The position numbers were made by a program, and so were the translations under genes. A DNA stretch of 22,500 nucleotides from Symbiodinium natans. Taxonomy: Eukaryota > Sar > Dinophyceae > Suessiales > Symbiodiniaceae. Shown in pieces: positions 6,701-13,300 of this stretch (positions within the stretch are counted from its first letter, which is position 1; every line of letters starts with the position of its first letter). A model generated the notes under the pieces. It did no database searches, was not told the origin of the DNA, and saw nothing but the letters and a program-made list of their open reading frames with translations. The DNA lies in NCBI GenBank assembly GCA_905221605.1, contig CAJNDS010002212.1:520966-543465 (forward strand). Direction: 5' to 3'.

Positions 6701-8899
6701 GGTAGCTCAAGCCTGGGCTGACTGCGAAGCAGTTCATCACGAAGAATTGTTGAGGTGGCGGTGGCCAGCAGAACTGGCCCTGCATTGGAGGTTGCGGGGT
6801 GAATTGCTGCGGTGGCGGTGGTGGTGGGTGTGGCCAGTAGCACTGATGCTGCATGGCTGGGGCTGGGGTACATTGGAGGGGTGCAGGTGGCCACGGCGCC
6901 AGCGGATGCGCAAAGTTCGCCCACCACTCGGGTGGGGGTGCCAAGCCGCCCCGATAATGTGGGCCATAGACAGCCTGCTCCCCGACAAAGGCCGGGGGCA
7001 GCTGCACGACCGTCACCGATGCATCTGCGGTATCCATGGTCTCCGAGCTGCAGCTGATTAAGCCGATGGTGGGCTGCATATAACCAGCACTTCTCATGCA
7101 GATGCGGTTTATGGGGTGCAGCAACGGCAGCTGAGCTTGGGGCTTAGGGCCGGTTTAGGATCCGTTATGTACAATTACGGGTTGTGGGATTCACAACGAA
7201 CTGGAATCTTGAAAGGCTGGCAGGATTTTCCTGACGAGCTCACGCTCAAGTGATAGAACTTTCTGACTACGCTCAAGCTCACCTTGAGTACTAAATTTAG
7301 CAATTCCCGGTTCTCTAAACCCTACACCCTAAACCCCTCAACCCCCCCGAAGCACGGAAGCTTGCGCTCTTCCGAAGTGGAACGCTCCGGTTGGAACCGA
7401 GGCCGCGCGCCTTGCGGGTTCCGTCTGACGCTATGGCGTGCACCTGCAAGGGTGCTTAGAAGGCCTATAAGAGTTTCCAGCCCACCCTAAGCCCTAAACT
7501 CATAGACACTAAGTAAGGTGTATAGCAGTCATCATGAAGTGTACCGGCGTGTGGGGTTTCGTAGGATTTCGGTGCCCACCTCCCCCCCTCCGCGCACCGG
7601 CCGCTCACATGGCTCGCAGCTTCCCCATATTCTTAACCGTTGCTGAATTCATAAGCCCCAAAGAAGTGCACACCTTCAGTTCTATAGGGGAGTATAGTAT
7701 CCCAAAAAGTGTAAAGTGTGCTCACTCAGCTAGTAAGGATTTGGCTGTGTAAAGACCCTGCCAACAAGGAGCCCAAGTTTTTGATGACCCCCATCTGGTC
7801 CAAGCCTCCAGGGCCCTAAACCCTAAACCCTAAACCCTAAACCCTAAACCCTAAACCCTAAACCCTAAACCCTAAACCCTAAACCCTCCTCAGGTGCTCC
7901 AGCCTGCACATACTTGAAGGTGCCGCTGGCCACATCGCAGGCCTGAAAGCGCTCCAACACCTGTCGAAGAGGGTTTTGCTTACAAGGGCTAAGGGTTTAG
8001 GGTTATTAGGTTTAGGGTTTAGGGTTTAGGGCTAAGGGTTTAGGGTTTAGGGTTATGAGGGTTTAGGGTTACTAGGGTTTAGGGTTATGAGGGTTTAGGG
8101 TTATGAGGGTTTAGGGTTACTAGGGTATTAGGGTGGAAATGTTTTGCTTACAAGCGCTTAGGGCTTAGGGTTATTAGGGTTATTAGGGATATTAGGGTTA
8201 TTAGGGTTATGAGGGTTATGAGGTTATTAGGGCTATTAGGGTTATTTGGTTTATTAGGGTTATTAGGGTTTAAGTATCCCTTACAGGGTATATGGGGTGA
8301 TGTAAGGTGCCGGATTCACTAAGAAGGAGTAGGAAGAGAGTTTAGGGATAGGGAGTTTCTAGGGTTACTGTTCTGGAATTTGGGCCTTTGGGCTTTTTAG
8401 TCTATGGGCTTGAGAGTTTTAGAGTTTCTTGGGGCTAAGGCTTTCAGGGGCGCTTTAGGACCCCAAACCCTAAACCCTAAACCCTAAACCCTACACCCTA
8501 CACCCTAAACCCCTAAACCCTAAACCCTAAACCCTCCCTTTCGAAACACACCACCTTGGCATCGGAACCCGTCGCCACTTCGGCCCCAGCATCCTTGAGG
8601 CCGCTGGCCTCAGCAGCTGGAGCTCGTGAGCTAGCCGTAGTCGGAAAGAGTCGTTACTTGGGTTTAGGGTTTAGGGTTTAGGGTTTAGGGTTTAGGGTTT
8701 AGGGTTTAGGGTTTAGGGTTTAGGGTTTAGGTTACTAGTTCTTAAAGATATAAAGATATGAGGCACCGAACTTCCGAGCTCCCTACGAAGAACCAGTAGG
8801 TTCTTGTACATCACTGCGCTCGTGTCTCTAAGACGTTTCCGGGTGCGTGGCCTTCTCCTGGTCAGCAGCATTTGTAGTTGGCCCTACTTCTTCAGCCAT
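721..8899 (-). CDS. 14 kDa phosphohistidine phosphatase (PHPT1/Janus family), 8 exons, 156 aa
   Basis: PHPT1-family enzymes remove phosphate from phosphohistidine in proteins. Exons: 8835-8899, 8555-8630, 7904-7960, 7398-7443, 3994-4037, 1851-1906, 1543-1588, 721-801. The sum is 471 bases and every phase fits. The start is ATG at 8897-8899 (context acaaagATGG) and the stop is TGA at 721-723. After a low-complexity N-terminus of about 47 residues come the family motifs in order with family spacing: GTFKYV (60-65), ARG (78-80), YHAD (86-89), 19 residues, GGGRI (109-113), IYGHSKGFGMPDH (125-137), FPGYK near the end. Residues equivalent to human Lys21, Arg45, catalytic His53 and Arg78 are present as Lys63, Arg79, His87 and Arg112. 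Introns 3 and 7 use GC donors. Introns 4 (3.4 kb) and 5 (2.1 kb) contain other genes. The exons are too small to stand out as ORFs. The family call is firm; the first two exons rest on phase and start context only. Confidence 0.82.
829..954 (+). repeat. Telomeric tract with a fold-back end, in phosphatase intron 7
   Basis: About 15 TTTAGGG units (829-937) are followed after gcaa by CCCTAAACCCTGA (943-954), an inverted junction. In gene sense it is mainly CCCTAAA and lies about 27 bases upstream of the last exon. Confidence 0.9.
1098..1188 (-). repeat. Telomeric tract (CCCTAAA)n in phosphatase intron 7
   Basis: About 12 units with CCCCTAAA and CCCCAAA variants at the right edge. The sense orientation is TTTAGGG. 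The flanking islands 955-1097 and 1189-1466 show no exon; the latter includes an unusually AT-rich patch at 1310-1425. Confidence 0.9.
1467..1508 (-). repeat. Telomeric tract at the 5' side of phosphatase intron 7
   Basis: Six units. In gene sense it is TTTAGGG and lies 35 bases downstream of the GC donor of the exon at 1543-1588. Confidence 0.9.
1622..1706 (+). repeat. Telomeric tract at the 3' side of phosphatase intron 6
   Basis: About 12 units with TTAGGG, TCTAGGG and TTTGGGG variants. In gene sense it is CCCTAAA, 33 bases upstream of the exon at 1543-1588. Confidence 0.9.
1940..2262 (-). other. Exon-like open segment inside phosphatase intron 5
   Basis: A minus-strand frame stays open from an in-frame TAG near 2272, where cttgttttag resembles an acceptor, down to a stop near 1934, with a donor-like GTGTGTAAAG at about 1939-1930. 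The peptide looks protein-like (it includes THILSLAAIAFNELRD and EEDQKAIEWWLQ) but is not recognised. It is not needed for the phosphatase, whose flanking exons join in phase with exact family spacing, and it lies beyond the stop of the nested membrane-protein gene. It may be a relic, an alternative exon or another nested gene. Confidence 0.3.
2349..3520 (-). CDS. Multi-pass membrane protein with SAP-like C-terminus, nested gene, 3 exons
   Basis: Exons are 3126-3520 (or further upstream), 3021-2580 and 2444-2349. They join in phase and give about 310 residues from ATG 3518-3520; the frame is open to about 3559 without another ATG. The N-terminus is Arg-rich and could be a targeting sequence. 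Three to four hydrophobic segments follow, starting at AGVLPFAAAAVIGLIAF; the last one is continuous only after removing the intron 3022-3125. Next come an acidic stretch, an Ala-Gln-Pro repeat (about 2660-2745), and a C-terminal unit, LADLRAYIAQAGLM then EGFSIKTGGRSKSEIWAELI, that looks like a SAP or helix-extension-helix fold. The last intron is GTAGCT...CTACAG. The gene sits wholly inside intron 5 of the phosphatase gene on the same strand and has no telomeric tract in its introns. The function is unknown; a plastid or organelle membrane role would be speculation. Confidence 0.68.
3022..3125 (-). mobile_element. Introner-like intron with inverted-repeat ends
   Basis: The 104-base intron of the nested membrane-protein gene is framed by gatcctatactcc (3018-3030) and ggaatataggatc (3113-3125), 13-base inverted repeats with one mismatch. 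Inner pairs exist too: cctcttggg (3068-3076) with cccaagagg (3106-3114), and ttcatac (3061-3067) with gtatgaa (3082-3088). GATC is present at both exon junctions, so four splice registers give the same mRNA. One register is GA-AG, and none is GT-AG. The intron is AT-rich compared with its exons. Confidence 0.6.
3779..3968 (-). repeat. Telomeric tract at the 5' side of phosphatase intron 5
   Basis: Degenerate CCCCTAAA and CCCTAAAG units (3779-3890) pass into canonical CCCTAAA (3892-3968). In gene sense it is TTTAGGG, starting 26 bases after the donor of the exon at 3994-4037. Confidence 0.88.
4073..4132 (+). repeat. Telomeric tract at the 3' side of phosphatase intron 4
   Basis: Eight TTTAGGG units. 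In gene sense it is CCCTAAA, 36 bases upstream of the exon at 3994-4037 that carries the catalytic histidine. A 15-base G run follows at about 4151-4165. Confidence 0.9.
4186..4243 (-). repeat. G-rich dispersed element, fragment
   Basis: On the minus strand it reads cccttttgggggagtcccg...aaggggctt. It resembles parts of 9640-9900, 16330-16460 and 17385-17515. It abuts the left end of the tandem gene array. Confidence 0.35.
4241..4345 (-). pseudogene. 5' relic of a third proline-rich gene copy
   Basis: The upstream region and first codons of the proline-rich gene are repeated here, but the start ATG has become ATA (gagaccATAGAT) and homology stops two to three codons later, followed by TGA. 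No gene body follows. This is the broken downstream end of the array. Confidence 0.75.
4747..4793 (-). repeat. Telomeric tract in array spacer 1
   Basis: About six CCCTAAA-like units. The matching tract in spacer 2 (6147-6178) is two units shorter, so the tract changes length within duplicated DNA. Confidence 0.88.
4926..5651 (-). CDS. Proline-rich protein, tandem copy 1 (241 aa)
   Basis: I chose the ATG at 5649-5651 (context gagaccATGG) because the 29 codons before it contain no better start; an ATG at 5709-5711 is also in frame and would add 20 residues. The protein starts MDTADASVTVV. It is rich in Pro, Gln, Trp and aromatic residues with several PPPP runs, has a short conserved-looking PSWADISEVPVP segment near residues 185-200, then a Ser-rich stretch and a basic tail ending SKKGRKRT, which could be a nuclear signal. 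There are no membrane segments. The family is not recognised. It differs from copy 2 at four residues, while several differences are silent, which suggests it is still under constraint. It is intronless and nested in a phosphatase intron. An AG at 5668-5670 (taatcag) is a candidate trans-splice acceptor. Confidence 0.62.
   Translation of the reverse strand: MDTADASVTVVQLPPAFVGEQAVYGPHYRGGLAPPPEWWANFAHPLAPWPPGPLQFTPAPATQHQCYWPHPPPPPPQQFTPQPPMQGQFCWPPPLQQFFVMNCFAVSPGLSYQPVPWQPPVPPQFQIQVPCFQAPPAPAPVTAFINAPPPSAPVPAFMHPPPPPAAAPKLPGPILDSPAMAPPKPPRPSWADISEVPVPASPCHPEQSQEEPSSSSAPQSLPHLLGNRPKASKSKKGRKRT
6147..6178 (-). repeat. Telomeric tract in array spacer 2
   Basis: About four CCCTAAA-like units, including a CCCGAAA variant absent from spacer 1. 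It is the orthologous position to 4747-4793. Confidence 0.85.
6312..7037 (-). CDS. Proline-rich protein, tandem copy 2 (241 aa)
   Basis: Same architecture as copy 1: MDTADASVTVV start (ATG 7035-7037), Pro/Gln/Trp-rich body, PSWADISE segment, Ser-rich stretch, basic tail. The differences from copy 1 are Gly to Ala, Phe to Cys, Thr to Met and Leu to Pro in the proline-rich body. Silent changes occur around the Ser-rich segment (for example gcc to gct, caa to cag, cat to cac) and in codon 6. Both frames are free of indels over more than 700 bases. The upstream region contains a candidate acceptor (cttaatcag, ending at 7054) only 16 bases before the ATG, so the mature 5' UTR would be short apart from any spliced leader. 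Whether both copies are expressed cannot be seen. Confidence 0.62.
   Translation of the reverse strand: MDTADASVTVVQLPPAFVGEQAVYGPHYRGGLAPPPEWWANFAHPLAPWPPAPLQCTPAPAMQHQCYWPHPPPPPPQQFTPQPPMQGQFCWPPPPQQFFVMNCFAVSPGLSYQPVPWQPPVPPQFQIQVPCFQAPPAPAPVTAFINAPPPSAPVPAFMHPPPPPAAAPKLPGPILDSPAMAPPKPPRPSWADISEVPVPASPCHPEQSQEEPSSSSAPQSLPHLLGNRPKASKSKKGRKRT
7054..7062 (-). promoter_or_regulatory. Candidate spliced-leader acceptor of proline-rich copy 2
   Basis: On the minus strand cttaatcag ends 16 bases before the ATG at 7037 and is repeated at 5668-5676 for copy 1. Trans-splicing at an AG is expected for dinoflagellate mRNAs; this site is inferred from position only. Confidence 0.3.
7316..7345 (-). repeat. 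Degenerate telomeric tract at the 5' side of phosphatase intron 4
   Basis: CCCTACA, CCCTAAA and CCCCTCA units between the array edge (7288) and the exon at 7398-7443. The sense orientation is TTTAGGG. Confidence 0.7.
7814..7887 (-). repeat. Telomeric tract at the 5' side of phosphatase intron 3
   Basis: Ten perfect CCCTAAA units. In gene sense it is TTTAGGG, starting 17 bases after the GC donor of the exon at 7904-7960. The rest of the intron (7444-7813) shows no gene; a short ctaagccctaaa remnant lies near 7490. Confidence 0.92.
7988..8290 (+). repeat. Degenerate telomeric tract in phosphatase intron 2, TTATTAGGG variants
   Basis: TTTAGGG units mix with repeated GGGTTATTA and GGGTTATGA variants, then decay into unique sequence. 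In gene sense it is CCCTAAA-like and lies upstream of the exon at 7904-7960. Confidence 0.85.
8461..8535 (-). repeat. Telomeric tract at the 5' side of phosphatase intron 2
   Basis: About ten CCCTAAA units with two CCCTACA variants. In gene sense it is TTTAGGG and begins 20 bases after the donor of the exon at 8555-8630. Confidence 0.9.
8659..8730 (+). repeat. Telomeric tract in phosphatase intron 1
   Basis: Ten TTTAGGG units. In gene sense it is CCCTAAA, 28 bases upstream of the exon at 8555-8630. Confidence 0.92.
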
Positions 8900-8955
8900 C
8901 TTTGTCTGAGCTGAGTCAGTGCTGACAGTGCTGATCGAGTTCGAGTGTGTTTGCG

Positions 8956-8970
8956 CTGCAAGCCCCAAAG
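8956..8970 (-). promoter_or_regulatory. Candidate spliced-leader acceptor of the phosphatase gene
   Basis: On the minus strand ctttggggcttgcag ends 57 bases before the start ATG (8897-8899). It would leave a 5' UTR of about 56 bases. It is inferred from position and the pyrimidine/CAG shape only. Confidence 0.3.
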
Positions 8971-10353
8971 CACTAAGACATCCAGATGAGGTCCTGTTTG
9001 TGCAAGCTGTTACAGCGTCCCACCCTGTCTTAAAAATCTGAACCGTCTGGGATGCGTGATGCTGGCATGCGGCGAACGGAAGATCAGATTTGCAATGTCT
9101 TGGTGGCACGTAAACCCCCCTAAACCCTAAACCCTAAATCCTAAACCCTAAACCCTAAACCCCAAACCCTAACCCCTAAACCCCAAAACCCAAGTAGTAA
9201 GAAATCGCGCAGACATGCAACGGCTCAGTGTCGCTTTTCTTCGAAGCCGCGCGTCAGGCTGCCCATCCTCTTTCCATCTCTTTCCTCACTGCTCTCCTCG
9301 ACGGGCCTGCCTAAACCCTACAAACCCCAAAAACCCTACAAGACCCTAAGCCCTGCAAATCCCACAACCTTTCAACCCTAAACCTAAACCCTCTAAACCC
9401 TGAAAGACTCTTAAGCCCTGTAAACCCTGGCCCTAAAGCCTATAAACCCTAAACCCTCTACAGCTTGAACCCGATAAAGCCTCTAAACCCTAAACCCTAA
9501 ACCTAAACCCTAAACCCTAAACCCTAAACCCTAAACCCTAAACCCTAAACCCAAAGCACCTCAAGCCAAGTCTGAGAAGGTGAAACAGAATGTCCCACGC
9601 ACCGCGGGCTCAAATCTCATCGTAGGCCTCAGGGGCAAGATGTGGAGCTTGACTCCACATGGGCATTTCCCAAAATTTATACGAAAGGTTTAGGGCTCAG
9701 GGTAATCTACCCCAACATTCTAGCCAGGATAACAGGATTGTGTATGATTGAAGGGTGACCCATATTTGGGAAAGCCCCTTCTGGCTTTGTCATTCCAGAA
9801 CCAAGAAAAGGGGGCCAAAGGGTATCACTGTTAAGGGGTAACTAGAAGAAGGGACCCCCAGAAAGGGACCCTTGATCTCATACCCCTGAATAACCCCTCT
9901 AAAATACCTTATAATCGGCCCTGGAAACCGAACTATCCTTTACAGAACCCCCCAAAAGCCGAGACGTGCCAGCAACCCTAAACCCTAAACCCTAAACCCT
10001 AAACCCTAAACCCTAACAAGGGTCCCTCCTTTGATCCCATGACACTTTGGCCACCAGAGAATGTGCCCATGGGCCTCTGCAGACATCCTCTGAGGCGGTG
10101 AGGGAGGCCCACATGCCTGCAAGCCAGAGGCGGGCCAGCAGCCCTAAACCCTAAACCCTAAACCCTAAACCCTAAACCCTAAACCCTAAACCCTAAACCC
10201 TAAACCCTAACCCTAAACCCTAAGCCCTAAACCCTAAACCCCTAAACCCCTAAACCCCTAACCTAAACCCTCAACCCCTAAACCCTAAAGCCCTAAATCC
10301 TAAATCCCCCAAAAACCCCCCAACCAAAAAACAATAACCTTCTTGCACCTGCT
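8971..10353 (-). other. Intergenic region with clustered CCCTAAA tracts
   Basis: It lies between the phosphatase 5' end and the stop codon of the Cys-rich gene. Tracts at 9118-9190, 9310-9552 (decayed), 9974-10016 and 10141-10318 are all CCCTAAA on the plus strand, that is TTTAGGG in the local gene sense. The island 9191-9309 shows nothing. The island 9553-9973 holds a G-rich dispersed element. The island 10017-10140 contains a short minus-strand open segment after cttgcag (about 10030-10122) that could be an exon, but three frames compete. Confidence 0.7.
9640..9900. repeat. G-rich dispersed element
   Basis: It contains a small hairpin gtggagcttgactccac (9640-9656) followed by atgggcatttccc, whose reverse complement matches tttgggaaatgccca at 17483-17497, and a gggacccccagaaaggga segment related to 16330-16460 and 17385-17515. 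It is probably a decayed non-autonomous element. Confidence 0.4.
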
Positions 10354-13300
10354 TCAGCATTCCCAGCCCAGGATCGGGCAGGGGTCCTGGCAGCTGTCGC
10401 GAAGCATCTCTTCTAGCGAGGGCATCTGACAAACCCCTTACGAAACCCTAAACATCTGCTTGCCCTAAACCCTAAACCCTAAACCCTAAACCCTAAACCC
10501 TAAACCCTAAACCCTAAACCCTAAACCCTAAACCCTAAACCCTAAACCCTAAACCCTACGAAGAAGCAGCGAGGGCAAGGAATCTTGCAGTCTCTCTTCT
10601 CCTGGGCTTGGAGGTCCGCGAAGCGGCCTGCAGTGCGGCGGCTGCTTCCAAGGCTTAAGGCTTTAGGCTTTAGGGCATTTTAGGAGCTTCCTGTAGCGGA
10701 TGTTTGCTTTCTGTTCTTTTTGCAGGCTTCCTTTTTGGGGCTTATTGAAAGTGATGCGTTGTGTTCTTCAAGGGATTGCTAGGTGCTTTAGGGTTTCTGC
10801 TTTTGTTTTCTTTGGATGTGTGTTTGTGTGTGTGCGCGCGTGCGTGTTTGCGTGTTTCTTTGTGTGTGTGTTCTTTGGACAGTAGGGTTTTTTCGGGGTT
10901 TGTAGATGTTCAGACCCTTTATTGCCCGAAATTACCCTAAACCCTATACCCTAAATTCTAGATTGCCCGGAATCACCCTAAACCCTAAGACTCAACCCTT
11001 AATTGCCCTTAAGTGCCCGAAATTTCCCCCCGAAGCCCTAAGACTCACGTAACTACCCTCAATTACCCTTAGTCACCCTGAATTACCCCTTAATTCCCCT
11101 TAAGTACCCTTAATCCTTAGTGTACCTGAGGTACCCCGTAATCACCCCGAGCCCGAAGATTTCCGTCTGGGGCTGCGACGCGAAGCCCGGCGGAAAGCCT
11201 TGTGCTGGCAGGCTTGGCAAGCCTGGACGCTGATGTTTTCGGAAGGATTGTGCAGATGGTAAGGGGGTTAGGGTTTAGGTTTCAGGTTTATAGGGTTTAT
11301 AGGGTTTATAGGGTTTATAGGGTTTATAGGGTTTATAGGGTTTAGAACTTTTAGGGTTAGGGGTTAGAGCGCTTAGGGTTTTAGGGTGTATAGGGTTCTC
11401 AGGCTTTAGGGCTTTTAGGGTTCAGGGATTATAGGGTTTAGAGCGTTTAGGGCTTAGGGACGCCAGCGCCTGGCATTGGAGGAAAGCCTGCTGGAAAGCC
11501 GGGCGGGAAGCCTCGGAAAAAGAGCGGGCTCGTCGCGCCATCTACATCCAACTTACCTGGTTCTTAGTGGGGAGTGAGGGAATGGGGAGCCCCATGTAAT
11601 TCCTTAAAGGGTGTAATATATATATATATATATATATATGGGCTTGGGGTTTCGGGGTTTAGGGTACACACACGCAGATATATATATATATATACATACA
11701 TACATATATATACATATATATATATATACATATATAATGATATATTTAGGGCGAATTAAGGTACCTCATTCCCTCATTGAGCAACCGACAGGGCCAAGCA
11801 TCTGGGCACTTGCATGAGGCCGTCGCTCGCTCCATCTGTCCACGCGGGCTGGAACGATGCCCTGAGCTTCAGACCGATTCAAGATCCGACTCAGGGTTTA
11901 GGGTTTAGGGTTTCGGGTTTCGGGTTTAGGGTTTCGGGTTTCGGGTTTAGGATTTAGGGCTTGAACGATGCCCTTAGCTTGCAAGCCGATTCAAGCTCTT
12001 CGAGGACTTTAGGCGCCTTTACACACAACATTGTGGCAAAACAAGAACAGCTGCTGCAGATCCCAGAGTCCAACTCATTGAGGATCCCTAAGCCACGACA
12101 GTCTGACCACATGCACGCCCCGAGTGCACGGCTGCGGAGGCGGCGGCGGGCTGCCTGTCGAATGGCCAGTTGAGCATGTGGAAGAGACTGGAGCAACATA
12201 GAACATACTCAGCCCCTTCTTCCCAAGCACTGATCCACTAACTTCTCTCAAACGCACAGAGCGGCATCTACATGCATTGAAGGTACTGTAAGGCGTCGAA
12301 TGATGGGACGAGGTCGTCTTGACTGAAGTTGAAGTCGCGGCCCACAGCCGAAGATGTATGCAAATGCACGTGTCAGACCATTCTGGGCCAATTGCTCCTG
12401 CCCTCCTATCAAATTTCCACACAGAATGTTCAGAGGCTTCGGAGTCCCAAAACAGGTGATGTGCTGGAAGCCTTCTACAAGGTCTCAGTGCAGACAGGGT
12501 GTTGCCGGGTTTCGACGTCTGGTTCACTCGGTGTTTCTTTTCTCTGCACGAGAGAGACACTTGCAGTAGGTATATCCAAGGGTTCCGGTTTGGGATTGTA
12601 GCACAGCCCCAACTCCCGTAGCAGTCCGAAACAAGCCCATCCTAATGATGAGCACCGAAACCCTATGTAAATCCCAAGTATGGGCCCAAACCCCTACAGT
12701 CCCTAAACCCTCAACCCTAAACCCCAAACCGTAAACCCTAAACCCTAAACCCTAAAACCTTAACCCTAAACCCTAAACCCTAAACTCTAACACTTCTCAA
12801 CTCCTCAACCCCAGAACTTCACCCGCCTTCTGGAAGCCAGGACCGTGAGTTCACATCTAGCCAAGCCTGGACTCCGGGTTTAGGGTTTAGGGTTTAGAGT
12901 TTAGGGTTTAGGAGTTGGGGTTTAGGGGCATTCTTGGACTAAGGATGACAGCATTGCCCGGTAGATTGAGGGGCACCCTCCCCTCTCCTCCTGTTTTGAG
13001 AAAATGCCCATGTCTGCTCAGGAACTCCCTCTCTAAACCCTAAACCCCAAACCCTAAAACCCCAAAACCCTTAAACCCCAACACCCAAACCCTAAACCCT
13101 AACACCCCAACACCCCCAAAAGCTCAAAACCCCAAAACCCTGAAACCCCAAACCCTAACACCCTAACACCCCAAAACTCAAAACCCCAAAACCCTGAAAC
13201 CCCAAACCCTAAACCCTAACACCCCAAAAACTCAAAACCCTCAAGACCCTGAAACCCCAAACCCTAAACCCTAACACCCCCAAAAACTCAAAACCTCCAA

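Larger units (their letters stand above)
4241..7288 (-). repeat. Tandem array: two full units and a partial unit (period about 1.39 kb)
   Basis: Matching positions of successive copies are 1404 bases apart (4249 and 5653) and 1386 apart (5738 and 7124). A unit holds the proline-rich gene plus a spacer of about 570 bases with a short telomeric tract (4747-4793, 6147-6178). Most of the length difference comes from that tract being about two units shorter in the second spacer and from a short insertion near 4385-4400. Homology ends at accttgag (7281-7288) on the right and near 4241 on the left. The array lies inside intron 4 of the phosphatase gene. Confidence 0.9.
11461..12699. other. Interior of a long intron of the Cys-rich gene
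   Basis: It holds (TA)n microsatellites, a TTTCGGG-variant tract and about 740 bases of unique DNA (11961-12699). The longest open frames there (161 codons minus, 12075-12560) lack any protein-like pattern. A nested gene like those in the phosphatase introns is possible but not supported. Confidence 0.5.

Noticed and set aside
5040-7061. Plus-strand ORFs of 211 codons over the tandem array
   Set aside because: They are antisense shadows of the proline-rich genes. Their composition (Gly/Arg/Trp) mirrors the Pro-rich frame, and they cover the same bases in both copies.
8828-9109. 93-codon minus-strand ORF taken whole
   Set aside because: Only the last part, from the ATG at 8899, fits as exon 1 of the phosphatase. 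Upstream codons lack coding character and include a likely trans-splice acceptor.
12075-12560. 161-codon minus-strand ORF
   Set aside because: It shows no recognisable motif, and it lies in a G-tract/C-tract interior that the orientation rule predicts to be intronic.
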